Assembly: GCA_029060545.1 (NCBI GenBank) | Contig: JAIDTT010000053.1 | Location: 1 to 35,293, forward strand | Direction of reading: 5' to 3' | DNA length: 35,293 bases | Source of the DNA: Paramuribaculum sp. | GTDB taxonomy: Bacteria; Bacteroidota; Bacteroidia; Bacteroidales; Muribaculaceae | In this document: positions 23,776 through 34,600 of the stretch, one piece after another | Layout of the letters: the number at the start of each line of letters is the position of its first letter | Position numbering within the stretch: the stretch's first letter is position 1 | Position numbers and translations under genes: made by a program | Notes under the pieces: generated by a model | Databases searched by the model: none | The model's input: the letters and a program-made list of their open reading frames with translations, nothing else | Told to the model about the DNA's origin: nothing

Positions 23776-25716
23776 TCAGGCATCGATATTGGCGTAGTTG
23801 GCATTGGCTTCGATGAAGTCGCGGCGCGGAGCCACATCCTCGCCCATGAGCATCGAGAAGATGCGGTCGGCCTCGGCGGCGTCGGAGATGCGCACCTGTT
23901 TCAGCAGACGGTGTTCGGGCGACATGGTGGTGTCTCTCAGCTCCTCGGCACTCATCTCACCCAGACCTTTGTAGCGCTGCACCTTGGTCTTGTCGCCATA
24001 CTTCATGATAAACTGCTGCACCTGCTGGTCGGTCCAGCAGTATTCCTCCACCTTGCCGCGGGTACACTTGAAGAGCGGGGGAGTGGCCAGATAGAGGTAG
24101 CCGTTTTCGATGATGGGGCGCATACGGCGGAAGAAGAAGGTCATCAGTAGCGTGGCAATGTGCGATCCGTCCACGTCGGCATCGGTCATGATGATGATCT
24201 TGTGGTAGGCGAGTTTCGATATGTTCACCTCCTTCGGGTCATCGTCGGTGCCGATGGTCACACGCATGGCACGGAATAGGCTCGTGATCTCCTGATTCTC
24301 GAATATACGGTGGTCCATAGCTTTCTCCACATTGAGGATCTTGCCTCGCAGCGGGAGGATGGCCTGATGTGCGCGGTCGCGACCCTGCTTTGCGGTACCG
24401 CCTGCGGAGTCACCCTCGACGAGGAAGAGTTCGCAGTCCTCGGCCGTGCGGCTTGAGCAGTCGGCAAGCTTGCCGGGCAGACCGCCGCCGGTGAGAGGCG
24501 ACTTGCGCAGCACATTCTTACGCGCATTGTAGGCGGCGTGGCGTGCCTGGGCGGCCAGAATCACCTTCTCCACTATCGTCTTGGCCTGGCGCGGATGCTC
24601 CTCGAGGTAGTAGCGCAGAGCTTCGCTCACGGCTGTCTGTACGGCGCCGATCACCTCGCTGTTGCCAAGCTTCGTCTTGGTCTGGCCCTCAAACTGAGGC
24701 TCCATCACCTTCACCGATACCACGGCAGTCAGACCCTCGCGGAAGTCGTCGCTTGCCACGTCGATCTTCACCTTTTCGAGCATCTTGTTGTCCTCGGCAT
24801 ACTTCTTCAGGGTCGAAGTCAGGCCGCGGCGGAAGCCCGTCAGGTGCGTACCGCCCTCGATGGTGTTGATATTGTTTACGAACGAATATACATTCTCGTT
24901 GTAAGTCGTATTGTAGGTCAGAGCCACCTCCACGGGTATGCCCTGACGCTCCGTGTTGAGGTGGATCACATCCTCGATCAGAGGCTCCTTATTGGAGTCA
25001 ATGTATTCCACAAACTCGCGCAGACCTTCCTTGGAGTAGAAAGTCTCGCTGCGCGACTCGCCCTGCTCGTTGGTCTCGCGGCGGTCGGTCAGCGTCAGTG
25101 TGATGCCGGCGTTGAGGAATGCCAGATCGCGCAGACGGTTGGCCAGCGTATTGTAGTCGTAGATCGTAACGGTGAATATCGATGCATCGGGCAGGAAGGT
25201 GATCGATGTGCCGGTGCGCTCGCTCGTACCGGCTACCGTAAGCTCCGTGGTGGGCTTGCCGCAGGAATATTCCTGCACGTAAGCCTTGCCGTCGCGGTGA
25301 ATCTCGGCGCGCAGATAGGTGGAGAGTGCGTTCACACAGCTCACGCCTACCCCGTGCAGACCACCCGACACCTTGTAGGAGCCCTTGTCGAACTTACCGC
25401 CGGCGTGGAGCACCGTCAGCACCACTTCCAAAGCGCTCTTGTGCTCCTTCTCGTGCATGTCCACCGGGATACCGCGGCCGTTGTCCACCACCGTGATCGA
25501 ATTGTCGGGGTTGATAGTCACATCGATATGGGTAGCATAGCCTGCGAGCGCCTCGTCGATAGAATTGTCGACCACCTCATATACAAGGTGATGCAGACCC
25601 TTAAATGAAATATCGCCGATATACATCGCCGGGCGCTTGCGCACCGCTTCCAGGCCTTCAAGCACCTGGATATTGCTCGCACTATACTGTTTTGATTCTT
25701 CTTCTAATTCTGCCAT
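23776..25716 (-). CDS. gyrB: DNA gyrase subunit B
   Basis: A 646-residue GyrB. The GHKL ATPase part shows VRKRPAMYIGD, VYEVVDNSIDEA (metal-binding Glu/Asn), VVDNGRGIPVD and SGGLHGVGVSCVNA. The TOPRIM domain has EGDSAGG at 434-440 and DADVDG at 512-517. The C-terminal tail RYKGLGEM...EDVAPRRDFIEANA is characteristic of GyrB. With GyrA it introduces negative supercoils. It has its own promoter and terminator and stands as a single-gene unit. Confidence 0.97.
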   Translation of the reverse strand: MAELEEESKQYSASNIQVLEGLEAVRKRPAMYIGDISFKGLHHLVYEVVDNSIDEALAGYATHIDVTINPDNSITVVDNGRGIPVDMHEKEHKSALEVVLTVLHAGGKFDKGSYKVSGGLHGVGVSCVNALSTYLRAEIHRDGKAYVQEYSCGKPTTELTVAGTSERTGTSITFLPDASIFTVTIYDYNTLANRLRDLAFLNAGITLTLTDRRETNEQGESRSETFYSKEGLREFVEYIDSNKEPLIEDVIHLNTERQGIPVEVALTYNTTYNENVYSFVNNINTIEGGTHLTGFRRGLTSTLKKYAEDNKMLEKVKIDVASDDFREGLTAVVSVKVMEPQFEGQTKTKLGNSEVIGAVQTAVSEALRYYLEEHPRQAKTIVEKVILAAQARHAAYNARKNVLRKSPLTGGGLPGKLADCSSRTAEDCELFLVEGDSAGGTAKQGRDRAHQAILPLRGKILNVEKAMDHRIFENQEITSLFRAMRVTIGTDDDPKEVNISKLAYHKIIIMTDADVDGSHIATLLMTFFFRRMRPIIENGYLYLATPPLFKCTRGKVEEYCWTDQQVQQFIMKYGDKTKVQRYKGLGEMSAEELRDTTMSPEHRLLKQVRISDAAEADRIFSMLMGEDVAPRRDFIEANANYANIDA

Positions 25717-25787
25717 TGATAGCTAAGGGTTTGATTCTCTTATTTGCATTATGCGGATTGGCCTCGTAAGTGGCCTTAAATTCCAAA

Positions 25788-25819
25788 CAAAAGTAAGAAA
25801 AATATTGCGAAACGGCAAA
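25788..25819 (-). promoter_or_regulatory. Bacteroidetes promoter of gyrB
   Basis: On the minus strand TTTG (25816-25819), a 20-bp spacer and TACTTTTG (25788-25795) match the full -33/-7 consensus. It lies about 70 bp upstream of the gyrB start at 25716. Confidence 0.85.
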
Positions 25820-25893
25820 TTTTATCTTCTCGGATTCCAAACCCTTTGAAAACCGCCCTAAGTGTGAAAAAATGCAAAAATAAGTCGGTTTTC

Positions 25894-25924
25894 TTGCATC
25901 GAATCGAAAAACTCCTTACCTTTG
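25894..25924 (+). promoter_or_regulatory. Bacteroidetes promoter of tRNA-Pro
   Basis: TTG (25894-25896), a 20-bp spacer and TACCTTTG (25917-25924) fit the -33/-7 consensus. The expected start is about 10 bp before the tRNA at 25942. Confidence 0.85.
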
Positions 25925-25941
25925 CATCGCTTTTCAGAAAT

Positions 25942-26015
25942 CGGGGTGTAGCTCAGTTGGTTAGAGTACGCGTCTGGGGGGCGTGAGGTCGCTAGTTCGA
26001 GTCTAGTCACCCCGA
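25942..26015 (+). tRNA. tRNA-Pro (GGG)
   Basis: A complete 74-base cloverleaf can be drawn by hand. The acceptor stem CGGGGTG pairs with CACCCCG with discriminator A at 26015. The D stem is GCTC/GAGT, the anticodon stem is CGCGT/GCGTG with loop CTGGGGG (anticodon GGG), the variable loop is AGGTC, and the T arm is GCTAG-TTCGAGT-CTAGT. The CCA end is not encoded. It reads the Pro codons CCC and CCU. It is the only plus-strand gene in the right half and has its own promoter and terminator. Confidence 0.95.
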
Positions 26016-26025
26016 CAAGAAGCCA

Positions 26026-26057
26026 AAGGCTTGACGGTTCGCCGCCAAGCCTTTTTT
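26026..26057 (+). terminator. Terminator after tRNA-Pro, TTCG tetraloop
   Basis: AAGGCTTG (26026-26033) pairs with CAAGCCTT (26046-26053); inside, CGG-TTCG-CCG forms an exceptionally stable tetraloop. TTTTTT (26052-26057) follows. Confidence 0.92.
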
Positions 26058-26121
26058 GTGTATGCCCCGCAAATTTGCCGGCTCGATCGAAACGCCATTC
26101 ATCGCTCTCCACCATAAGAAT

Positions 26122-26157
26122 GTAGGGGATGTCTAACCTTGATTGTTAGGCATCCCC
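26122..26157 (+). repeat. GTAG-headed hairpin, REP-like, also guaA terminator
   Basis: GTAG (26122-26125) leads into GGGGATG (26125-26131) and CTAAC, a 7-base loop, then GTTAG and CATCCCC (26151-26157). A GTAG tetranucleotide directly before an imperfect palindrome is the layout of REP sequences handled by RAYT (IS200/IS605-like) transposases. Placed 54 bp after the guaA stop it could also terminate guaA. A second element of this kind is at 35185-35208. Confidence 0.55.
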
Positions 26158-26175
26158 AAATATCGTGAATCGTGG

Positions 26176-26203
26176 ATTGCGTATCGTGAATTGCGTATCG
26201 TGA
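26176..26203. repeat. Tandem repeat, 2 x 14 bp (ATTGCGTATCGTGA)
   Basis: Two perfect 14-bp copies (26176-26189 and 26190-26203) follow a partial copy, TATCGTGAATCGTGG, starting at 26161. They lie next to the GTAG-headed hairpin and 8 bp after the last copy the guaA stop begins. Similar CACGAT/AATTCAC words occur at the right end of the window (35275-35293). Confidence 0.6.
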
Positions 26204-26210
26204 ATCGGGA

Positions 26211-27734
26211 TTATTCCCACTCGATTGTGGCCGGTGGCTTGGAGGAGATGTCGTAGGTTACGCGGTTGATGCCTTTTACTTTGTTGATGATCTTGTTGGA
26301 TACTTCGGCGAGGAAGTCGTAGGGGAGGTGAACCCAGTCGGCTGTCATACCGTCGGTCGAGGTCACGGCGCGCAGTGCCACGGCTCGTTCGTAGGTGCGT
26401 TCGTCGCCCATCACGCCCACGCTCTGCACTGGCAGCAATATCACGCCGGCCTGCCATACCTGATCATACAGTCCCCAGTCGCGCAGACCCTGAATGAAGA
26501 TGTGGTCAGCTTCCTGAAGTATGGCCACCTTCTCGGGAGTGATATCACCGAGGATGCGTACGGCCAGACCGGGACCGGGGAAGGGATGGCGGCTGATCAG
26601 GTGTTCCGGCATACCGAGCTGACGGCCCACGCGGCGCACTTCATCCTTGAAGAGCAGGCGTAGTGGTTCACACAGCTTCAGGTGCATTTTCTCGGGCAGT
26701 CCGCCTACGTTGTGGTGGCTCTTGATGGTAGTGCCGGTGATCGACAGCGATTCGATGCAGTCGGGATAGATGGTACCCTGACCGAGCCAGCTCACGTCGG
26801 TGAGTTTCTGTGCCTCTTCGTTGAACACGTCGATGAAGCCTTTGCCGATGATCTTGCGCTTCCGTTCGGGGTCGGTCACGCCGGCCAGCTCGCTGAAAAA
26901 TTTCTTGGAAGCGTCGACGCCGATCACGTTGAGGCCGAGACCTTCGTAGTCGCGGAGCACGTCGGCGAATTCATTCTTGCGCAGCAGACCGTGGTCCACG
27001 AATATACAGGTGAGGTTCTTGCCGATGGCACGGTTGAGGAGCACTGCGGCTACTGAAGAATCGACACCGCCCGACAGTCCGAGCACTACCTTGTCGTCGC
27101 CGATCTGCTCCTTGAGCTTGGCTACGGTCGACTCGATGAATGATTCGGCGCTCCACTCCTGACGGCTGCCGCAGATACCCACCACGAAGTTTTCGAGCAG
27201 GCGGGTGCCGCACTCCGAGTGATACACCTCGGGATGAAATTGTACGCCCCAGAGTTTTTCGCCCTCCTTCTGATAGGCGGCGATGGCCACCTTATCGGTC
27301 GAGGCGATGGTGTGGTAGCCTTCGGGCAGAGCGGTGATGGTGTCGCCGTGGCTCATCCATACCTGAGCGCCAGGAGCGATGTCGCGCAGCAGAGGATTGT
27401 TTTCCTCTACCTTGGCCAGACGGGCGCGGCCATATTCGCGGCTGTCGGCAGGCTCTACCATGCCGCCGCCCTGATAGGCCATCATCTGTGCACCGTAGCA
27501 GATACCCAGCAGCGGGTACTTGCCCATAAGGGGTGCGATGTCGGTGCGGAATGCCTTGTCGTCGTAGACCGAGAAGGGGGAGCCCGAGAGCACTACGCCG
27601 ATCACACTCCGATCGTCGTGCGGGAATTTATTGTAAGGAAGGATTTCGCAATAAGTGTTGAGCTCGCGTATGCGGCGGGCGATCAACTGTGTAGTCTGCG
27701 AACCGAAGTCGAGAATGATTATTTTTTGTTGCAT
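26211..27734 (-). CDS. guaA: GMP synthase (glutamine-hydrolysing)
   Basis: A 507-residue enzyme. The glutamine amidotransferase domain has Cys79 in LLGICYGAQ and the [11 protein letters not shown]is/Glu pair; the ATP-pyrophosphatase domain has [19 protein letters not shown], and the C-terminal dimerisation domain ends PPATIEWE. It converts XMP to GMP. I start it at ATG 27734 ([13 protein letters not shown]); the frame is open 22 codons further upstream, but that segment (containing HHHP) is outside the family's usual length and is part of the intergenic sequence and antiporter 3' end. It is the last gene of the secA unit, 23 bp after the antiporter. Confidence 0.95.
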   Translation of the reverse strand: MQQKIIILDFGSQTTQLIARRIRELNTYCEILPYNKFPHDDRSVIGVVLSGSPFSVYDDKAFRTDIAPLMGKYPLLGICYGAQMMAYQGGGMVEPADSREYGRARLAKVEENNPLLRDIAPGAQVWMSHGDTITALPEGYHTIASTDKVAIAAYQKEGEKLWGVQFHPEVYHSECGTRLLENFVVGICGSRQEWSAESFIESTVAKLKEQIGDDKVVLGLSGGVDSSVAAVLLNRAIGKNLTCIFVDHGLLRKNEFADVLRDYEGLGLNVIGVDASKKFFSELAGVTDPERKRKIIGKGFIDVFNEEAQKLTDVSWLGQGTIYPDCIESLSITGTTIKSHHNVGGLPEKMHLKLCEPLRLLFKDEVRRVGRQLGMPEHLISRHPFPGPGLAVRILGDITPEKVAILQEADHIFIQGLRDWGLYDQVWQAGVILLPVQSVGVMGDERTYERAVALRAVTSTDGMTADWVHLPYDFLAEVSNKIINKVKGINRVTYDISSKPPATIEWE

Positions 27735-27757
27735 ATAGGGATGGTGATGAGTTTTGC

Positions 27758-30031
27758 TTATTTCAATGGGGCTATTACAGAGGGGACGGCCACGAGCCAT
27801 AGTTCGTCGCCGGCCATGAAGCGGGTGTCGCGGTCGGGAGAGAAGAATTGGTCGCCGCGCTTGATGCTAAGCAGCAGCGAGGCATAGCGGGTGGAGAGCT
27901 CTGACTCGGTCACCGACTTGCCGATAAGTGGCGATGCCGGTGAGAGCAGCAGCGATGTGAGGTGCATATCGGAGGGATTGACGGGCGAAGCATTGTCGGC
28001 ATCCGAGTTGGCTTCGATCAGCGGCAGAATGGTCTGGATCTGTTCCTCGGTTCCGATCACGCAGAGCACGTCGCCCGGGAAGAGGCGTACCGAACCGTCG
28101 GGCACCGGTATCACCGTGTTGCCACGTTGGATCGACGCGATGCTCACTCCATATCGCGAGCGCAGCCCGGAGTCGAGCAGCCTCATACCCACAAATTCGC
28201 AGGCGTAGCCCACGGTCATGAAGGCCTGATGGAGATTGGCCACGATATTGCTGTTGCGACCGGAGCGGCGCAGTTCGCGCTCGTTGAGATTGTTGATGAA
28301 TGTCTTTTCGATAGATGTGAGCCGGCGGCTGAGACGCGTAGACATCAGGATACCCACGAGCAATATTATCGCCATGGCCACGGCCAGGCCGATACGTACG
28401 TAGAATATGCCCGAGAGGATTATGATGATGAATGCCAGAGCTATGAGGATGCGGATGATGCGCATTATCACGAGGGGTACGCTGAACCGCGCGTTGGCCT
28501 GTTTCAGCATTTCGCGCTCCACCTTCTTCGACGACGGGTAGGTGAGGGCAAGCAGGAAGGGAGCCATGGCGCCGAGTGCCGCCAGCGTGCCGATGAGCGA
28601 CGCCCATTTGGGAGTGGCTTCGCGCAACCAGGGCATAAGCCAGTGGGAAGTGATCACGCATATAGCCGTGAGGATACATGTGTAGAGCACGATGCGCCAT
28701 AGATAGCGCTTGAGTACCGCGCGCCAGAGCTGACGCACTTCAGAGCCCTGCTGGTGCTCGGCTTCCTCGCGGTAGCGTGTGATGAGAAACTGGAGCCGCG
28801 CCGGCAGAATACGTTCGATGAAGCGGTAGACCGGATCAGCCATACGGATGAAGTAGGGTGTGGTGAAGGTAGTGAGTACCGACACTGCCACCACGATAGG
28901 ATAGATCGTCGGTTCGAGTACCCCGAGCTGCATGCCGAGAGTAGCGATGATGAAGGCAAATTCTCCGATCTGAGTGAGAGAGAAGCCTGATTCGATGGCC
29001 ACCTTGAGTGTCTGGCCTGATATGAGCATACCAACGGAGCCGAAGATGATCATACCGACGATTACCGTAGCCGACAGTATTAGGATGGGCCCGGCGTAGG
29101 TCACTATCACATGGGGATCCACCATCATGCCCACGGAGATGAAGAATACTGAGCCGAAGAGGTCCTTCACCGGCATTGTCACGTGCTCGATACGTTCGGC
29201 GAAGCTTGTGCCGGCCAGAATCGAGCCCATCACGAATGCGCCGAGCGCGAGCGAGAATCCGCAGTAGACGGAGAATACCGCCATGCCCAGACAAAGCCCC
29301 ATGCCTACGATGAGCAGTGTCTCGCTGTTGAGGTAGTTGCGTACCTTATTGAGAGCCGACGGGAGCACGAACACACCCACGGCGAACCATATTATAAGGA
29401 AGAAAGCGAGTTTGCTTACGCTCAGCAGCATCTCCGAGCCCTGCACACTATTGTTGATGGCTATCGACGATAGTATCACCATCATCAACACAGCGAAAAG
29501 GTCCTCAACAATAAGCACCGCAAACACTTGTGCGGCAAACTTCTTGTGGCTGAGTCCGAGGTCGGCAAACGCCTTGATGATGATCGTGGTCGACGACATC
29601 GACAGCATACCGCCGAGGAAGAGGCTGTTGAGATTGGTGAATCCGAGCAGATGGCCTATGGAGAAGCCCACAAACATCATACCGCAGACGATGATCAGCG
29701 CCGTGGTCACCGCCGAGCCACCGGCATTGAGCAGCTTCTTGAAGCTGAATTCCAGTCCGAGCGAGAAAAGCAGTACTACGATGCCGAGCTGTGCCCAGAA
29801 TTCGATATTTTCCTCCGTGGTCACTGAAGGCAGATATTCGAAGTGAGGGCTGGCAAGGAAGCCTGCCACGATATAGCCGAGCACCACAGGCTGCTTGATC
29901 CATTTGAAGAAGAGGGTGACGCAGGCGCCGAGTATCAATATGAAAGCCAGATCGCTGATAAGGCTCTCGATGCCCAGATGGGCTGACTCGGTGGCGGTAT
30001 CAACGGCGGCAAGTATTATGGATGGAATCAT
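27758..30031 (-). CDS. KefB-like cation:proton antiporter with TrkA-C domains
   Basis: A 757-residue CPA2-family antiporter. Residues about 20-400 form the multi-helix transport domain ([86 protein letters not shown]). A second membrane segment cluster at about 445-565 follows, then cytoplasmic regulatory domains: two TrkA-C-type repeats, first [20 protein letters not shown] and then [20 protein letters not shown]. It exchanges K+ or Na+ for protons. It lies 19 bp after mgtC in the secA unit. The exact ion is not determined. Confidence 0.9.
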   Translation of the reverse strand: MIPSIILAAVDTATESAHLGIESLISDLAFILILGACVTLFFKWIKQPVVLGYIVAGFLASPHFEYLPSVTTEENIEFWAQLGIVVLLFSLGLEFSFKKLLNAGGSAVTTALIIVCGMMFVGFSIGHLLGFTNLNSLFLGGMLSMSSTTIIIKAFADLGLSHKKFAAQVFAVLIVEDLFAVLMMVILSSIAINNSVQGSEMLLSVSKLAFFLIIWFAVGVFVLPSALNKVRNYLNSETLLIVGMGLCLGMAVFSVYCGFSLALGAFVMGSILAGTSFAERIEHVTMPVKDLFGSVFFISVGMMVDPHVIVTYAGPILILSATVIVGMIIFGSVGMLISGQTLKVAIESGFSLTQIGEFAFIIATLGMQLGVLEPTIYPIVVAVSVLTTFTTPYFIRMADPVYRFIERILPARLQFLITRYREEAEHQQGSEVRQLWRAVLKRYLWRIVLYTCILTAICVITSHWLMPWLREATPKWASLIGTLAALGAMAPFLLALTYPSSKKVEREMLKQANARFSVPLVIMRIIRILIALAFIIIILSGIFYVRIGLAVAMAIILLVGILMSTRLSRRLTSIEKTFINNLNERELRRSGRNSNIVANLHQAFMTVGYACEFVGMRLLDSGLRSRYGVSIASIQRGNTVIPVPDGSVRLFPGDVLCVIGTEEQIQTILPLIEANSDADNASPVNPSDMHLTSLLLSPASPLIGKSVTESELSTRYASLLLSIKRGDQFFSPDRDTRFMAGDELWLVAVPSVIAPLK

Positions 30032-30050
30032 AAGGATGCGGAGGAGAGTG

Positions 30051-30767
30051 CTAAATGGTCACTTGATTGGCGAGGGAGATTGATGATGCGCGGTCGATGG
30101 CCTGCAAGGCCGCGAAGAGAGGGATGAAATCCACCGTCTCGCGCGAGAGGGTCACCAGATTGAGGCGTGTCACCGGCTCGGAGTAGTCGTAGTCCACATA
30201 TATGTCGACAAGATTCACATGGTACTCTTTCAGGCACTTGCGATACGGCTCCATGTCGGTCACCACGGACGGTACTTTCATGCGTATGATACGCATTTCG
30301 CCGCCGAGGCGCAGCCGGTGCTCGATCTGCTCCAGAAACATCAGTATGAAGATGATCAGAGCGGTAGCGATCACAGCTACGAGATAGAGACCTACGCCTA
30401 CGGCGAGACCGATCGTGGCCACCATCCAGATACCGGCGGCGGTGGTGAGACCGCGTACAGAGCCTTTGCCCTGAATTATGGCTCCGGCGCCGAGGAAGCC
30501 GATACCGGTGATGACCTGCGCGGCTATACGCCCGGGGTCGCCATTCTTGAGTCCGAGGTATTCCTGCGGCACGTAGATACTGAGTATCATGGCGAGAGTG
30601 GCACCCATCGATATGAGGGCGAAGGTGCGCAGACCGGCGGTCTGCCCCTTGCGCTTGCGCTCGAATCCCACGCAGCATCCCAGCAGCAGACTCAGCAGAA
30701 GCTTGAACACCGACGAGATGCCGGTCACTTCTATCGAGTTGATCTGGTCGATGAGATGCTGGATCAT
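30051..30767 (-). CDS. MgtC/SapB (YhiD-like) membrane protein
   Basis: A 238-residue protein with the MgtC fold. The N terminus has a membrane segment (VFKLLLSLLLGCCVGFERKR with the characteristic GxxxGFERK), followed by GLRTFALISMGATLAM, GFLGAGAIIQ with GSVRGLTTAAGIW, and a further helix VGLYLVAVIATALIIFILMFL. The last 80 residues are soluble and resemble an ACT-like domain. MgtC proteins act in Mg2+ limitation and in control of F-type ATPase or intracellular survival; the exact role in Bacteroidales is not established. It sits 7 bp after the coiled-coil protein gene. Confidence 0.88.
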   Translation of the reverse strand: MIQHLIDQINSIEVTGISSVFKLLLSLLLGCCVGFERKRKGQTAGLRTFALISMGATLAMILSIYVPQEYLGLKNGDPGRIAAQVITGIGFLGAGAIIQGKGSVRGLTTAAGIWMVATIGLAVGVGLYLVAVIATALIIFILMFLEQIEHRLRLGGEMRIIRMKVPSVVTDMEPYRKCLKEYHVNLVDIYVDYDYSEPVTRLNLVTLSRETVDFIPLFAALQAIDRASSISLANQVTI

Positions 30768-30774
30768 AGCTAAA

Positions 30775-31674
30775 TTATTTCTTCAGAGTGAAGTGGCGTG
30801 AGATGAGGCGGAAGTTGTCGGCGAAGAGCTCCACGGTGTAGTCGCCGGGGTTGAGCGTGGCGTTCACATCCCAGTAGATGTTGATGCCTGCGATCTCGTC
30901 GCCGGAGTAGTCGATGGTCTTTTTGGCGGTGCAGGTGAGGGTTTGGCCTTCAAAGGAGAAGGAACCGCCGTTGCCGAGCAGCGAGCCTTCGGGTCCGGTG
31001 ATGCGGAGATAGATGGTCTTAGTGCCTACGGGAGTCGAATTGTTCTGCGGGATGGTGAAGGTGACCATGAGTTGGGTGGCCTTGGTCACATTCTTCTCGT
31101 TCTTGCCCTTCTTGTTGAGCGCGGTGAGCGACAGACCGGTCACGTTGAGCTTCTCGGCGAGAGTCATGCGGGTGTTGAGCTCGTCGTTTTTGCGTGTTAT
31201 GTCGTTGACGGTCGATGTCAGTTGCTCGTTCCTATTGCGTATCTCGGTGTTCTCATCGCGCAGCATGGCATTCTCGCGGCTGAGCGAATCCACCTGAGCT
31301 ACGTAGTGGCGGAGCAGACCGCGCAGGGTGGCTATCTCGTCGCGCAGTTTCTGGATCTGCTCGGCGCTCTTCACTTTCTGGGAGTTGAGTTCGGCGATAA
31401 GCTCCTCGACACGCTGCTTTGCGGCGTTGTACTTGGCGAGGATCGTATCGTTTTCGAGCCGGATAGCGTCGTTTTCGTGCTGCTCGAACTGAGCGTTGAG
31501 CTCAGCCAGTTCGCCGGCCATGGTCAGATTGTCCTGAAGCTGCTCGTTGGTGAGTTGAGCTTCGGCCAATTCCTGCTGCTGACGGCTTACGGTGAGAAGC
31601 AGGTACACTACAATGGCTATGAGTGCGAGGGTGAGAACCGCACCTATTATTATAAGTATCTTATTGCGCTTCAT
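30775..31674 (-). CDS. Membrane-anchored coiled-coil protein, function unknown
   Basis: A 299-residue protein. A single membrane segment lies at about 6-28 (ILIIIGAVLTLALIAIVVYL). Residues 30-155 are one long coiled coil (QQQELAEAQLTNEQLQ, RVEELIAELNSQKVKSAEQI, LRDENTEIRNRNEQLTSTVN). Residues 195-299 form a compact beta-rich domain (MVTFTIPQNN, ITGPEGSLLG, NPGDYTVELFADNFRL). The topology suggests a periplasmic spacer carrying a sensory or adhesive domain. It begins 17 bp after secA. I do not recognise a named family; the position suggests an envelope role. Confidence 0.82.
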   Translation of the reverse strand: MKRNKILIIIGAVLTLALIAIVVYLLLTVSRQQQELAEAQLTNEQLQDNLTMAGELAELNAQFEQHENDAIRLENDTILAKYNAAKQRVEELIAELNSQKVKSAEQIQKLRDEIATLRGLLRHYVAQVDSLSRENAMLRDENTEIRNRNEQLTSTVNDITRKNDELNTRMTLAEKLNVTGLSLTALNKKGKNEKNVTKATQLMVTFTIPQNNSTPVGTKTIYLRITGPEGSLLGNGGSFSFEGQTLTCTAKKTIDYSGDEIAGINIYWDVNATLNPGDYTVELFADNFRLISRHFTLKK

Positions 31675-31691
31675 CGGGAGATGGTGTTAAT

Positions 31692-34600
31692 TTACATATT
31701 GCGTCCGTGGCAGTTCTTGAATTTCTTGCCGCTGCCGCAGGGACATGGATCGTTGCGTCCGATCTTCGGAGCATTGTTGACGGTGGGCATGGCCTTCTGC
31801 TGCTCGCCCTGACGAGCGGAAGCTGCCGCACGCTGCTCGGCTTCGCCTGGCAGGCCGCCTTCGCGCGATGTGCGGTAGGTGTTTGGCCGCTGCTGTTCGG
31901 GCATAGCGCGCTGGAGTTCGGGCTGAGGTTTCTGCCCGGGCTCGGCCTGCTGCTGCTGACCCTGGGGTGTGGCCACGTGGATATGGCCGCGCATCAGGGC
32001 AGTGGCAACCTTTACGTTGAGATTATTGAGCAGCTGCTCGAAGAGGTGGAAGGACTCTACCTTATAGATTACCAGCGGGTCTTTCTGCTCGTAGGATGCA
32101 TTCTGTACGGACTGGCGCAACTGGTCGAGCTCGCGGAGATGCTCTTTCCAGAGTTCGTCGATCGATACCAGCAACAGAGCTTTATGCCACTCCTTGATGA
32201 TTACGGCCGAGTTGGTGTCGGCTGCATCCTGAAGGCTTACGCGTACGTAGAACACACGTTTGCCGTCGGTAATCGGTACCACGATACGTCCATCGGAGCC
32301 TCGCTCCTCGATCCAACGGGTGATCACGGGCTGGGCGATCTCGATGATGCGGGCATTTTTGCGTTCGAGAGCTTCGAGTGCGGCGGTGTGGAGCGCGCCG
32401 ATCAGATCCTCCTTATCCATATTGCGGAACTGCTCTTCGCTTACCGGCATCTCGATGGCGAGAATCTTGAAGATCTCCAGCGAGAGTTCTTCGTAGTCGG
32501 TGGCAGCCGAATAGTTTTGCACGAGGTTTTCGATTACGTCCCAGAGCATATTGTTGATGTCCACTTCCACGCGCTCACCGATCAGAGCGTGGTGGCGGCG
32601 GGAGTAGATGTATGAGCGCTGCTTGTTCATCACGTCGTCGTATTCGAGCAGGCGCTTGCGGATGCCGAAGTTGTTTTCCTCGACGCGCTTCTGGGCGTTC
32701 TCGATAGCGTTGTTGATCATCTTCGATTCGATCATCTCGCCCTCTTTGAGACCGAAGCGGTCGAGCATCTTCATCACACGGTCGGTGACAAACAGACGCA
32801 TCAGCTGATCCTCAAATGATACGAAGAATACCGACGAACCCGGGTCGCCCTGACGTCCGGCACGACCGCGAAGCTGTCGGTCGACGCGGCGCGATTCGTG
32901 GCGCTCGGTGCCGATGATGGCCAGACCGCCTGCATCCTTCACTCCTTCGGGGAGCTTGATGTCGGTACCGCGGCCCGCCATATTGGTGGCTATGGTCACG
33001 GTGCCGGGCTTACCGGCGAGTGCCACGATCTCGGCCTCTTTCTGGTGGAGCTTGGCATTGAGTACGTTGTGGGGGATGTTGCGCATCTTGAGCATACGCG
33101 ACAGGAGCTCGGATATTTCTACCGAAGTAGTACCTACGAGCACCGGACGTCCTTTCTTGACGAGCGCTTCGATCTCGGCGATCACGGCTGCGTATTTCTC
33201 TTTCTTGGTCTTGTAGACGCGGTCGCGCATATCGTCGCGGGCTACGGGACGGTTGGTGGGGATGGTGACAACATCGAGCTTATAGATATCCCAGAACTCG
33301 CCTGCTTCTGTCTCGGCCGTACCGGTCATACCGGCGAGGCGGTGATACATACGGAAGTAGTTCTGCAGGGTGATGGTGGCGAATGTCTGTGTAGCTGCTT
33401 CTACAGTCACACCCTCCTTGGCCTCGATAGCCTGATGGAGTCCGTCGGAATAGCGGCGACCCTCCATGATACGGCCTGTCTGCTCGTCGACGATCTTTAC
33501 CTTTCCATCGTCGATCACATATTCGACATCTTTCTCGAAGAGAGTGTATGCCTTGAGCAGCTGCGATACTGTGTGTACGCGCTCGGCTTTCACGGCATAG
33601 TTCTGCATCAGTTCGTCCTTACGCTGTGCGCGTTCTGCCGGGTCGGTGATAGTCTCGGCTTCGGAGAGCTGAGCGGCAATGTCGGGGAGTACGAAAAATT
33701 CCGGATCCTGGCTGTTGCCGGTGAGGGCATCAATACCCTTGTCGGTAAGCTCAACCTGACGGTTCTTCTCATCGATGACGAAGTAGAGGGGCTCGGTAGC
33801 CTTGGGCATCTCGCGTGCATTGTCCTGAAGGTAGTATGCTTCGGTCTGCAGAAGTATGTTTTTGATACCTTCCTGCGAGAGATAGCGGATGAGGGCGCCG
33901 TTTTTGGGGAGACCCTTGAATGCACGGAACAGGAGCAACGCGCCTTCTTTCTGGTCATCCTTGTCGTCGGAAGAGAGTTTTGTCTTGGCGTCGGCGAGAA
34001 TCTGGTTGACGAGCTTGCGCTGAGCCTGCACTACAGCTTCCACATTGGGGCGGAAAGCCTCGAAGAGCTGATCTTCGCCCTTGGAAACGGGACCGGAGAT
34101 GATAAGAGGTGTACGGGCGTCGTCGATAAGCACGGAGTCGACCTCATCGACGATGGCGTAGTAGTGCTTGCGCTGCACCATGTCGTTGGCGGTCATCGCC
34201 ATATTGTCGCGGAGGTAGTCGAAGCCGAATTCGTTGTTGGTGCCGAATGTAATGTCGCAGTTGTAGGCCGCGCGGCGCTCGGGGGTGTTGGGGTCGTGCT
34301 TGTCGATACAGTCAACTGTCGAACCGTGGAACATATAGAGCGGACCCATCCACTCCGAGTCGCGTTTCGACAGATAGTCGTTGACGGTAACTACGTGTAC
34401 GCCGCGTTTCGAGAGCGAACGGAGGAATACGGGGAGTGTAGCCACGAGGGTCTTACCTTCACCGGTAGCCATCTCGGCGATCTTGCCCTGATGGAGCACC
34501 ACGCCGCCGATTAGCTGTACGTCGTAGTGTACCATATCCCAGGTGATCTCGTTGCCGCCAGCCATCCAGTGGTTGCGGTATATGGCGTTGTCGCCGTCGA

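Noticed and set aside
24538..25608. 356-codon plus-strand open frame inside gyrB
   Set aside because: Antisense to GyrB with no motif of its own.
27735..27800. Longer N terminus for GuaA (22 residues, containing HHHP)
   Set aside because: GuaA family members begin near [13 protein letters not shown], and the longer start would overlap the antiporter gene by 43 bp.
32898..34514. 538-codon plus-strand open frame inside secA
   Set aside because: It is fully antisense to SecA helicase lobes, lacks any recognisable domain, and is explained by the same codon-bias effect.
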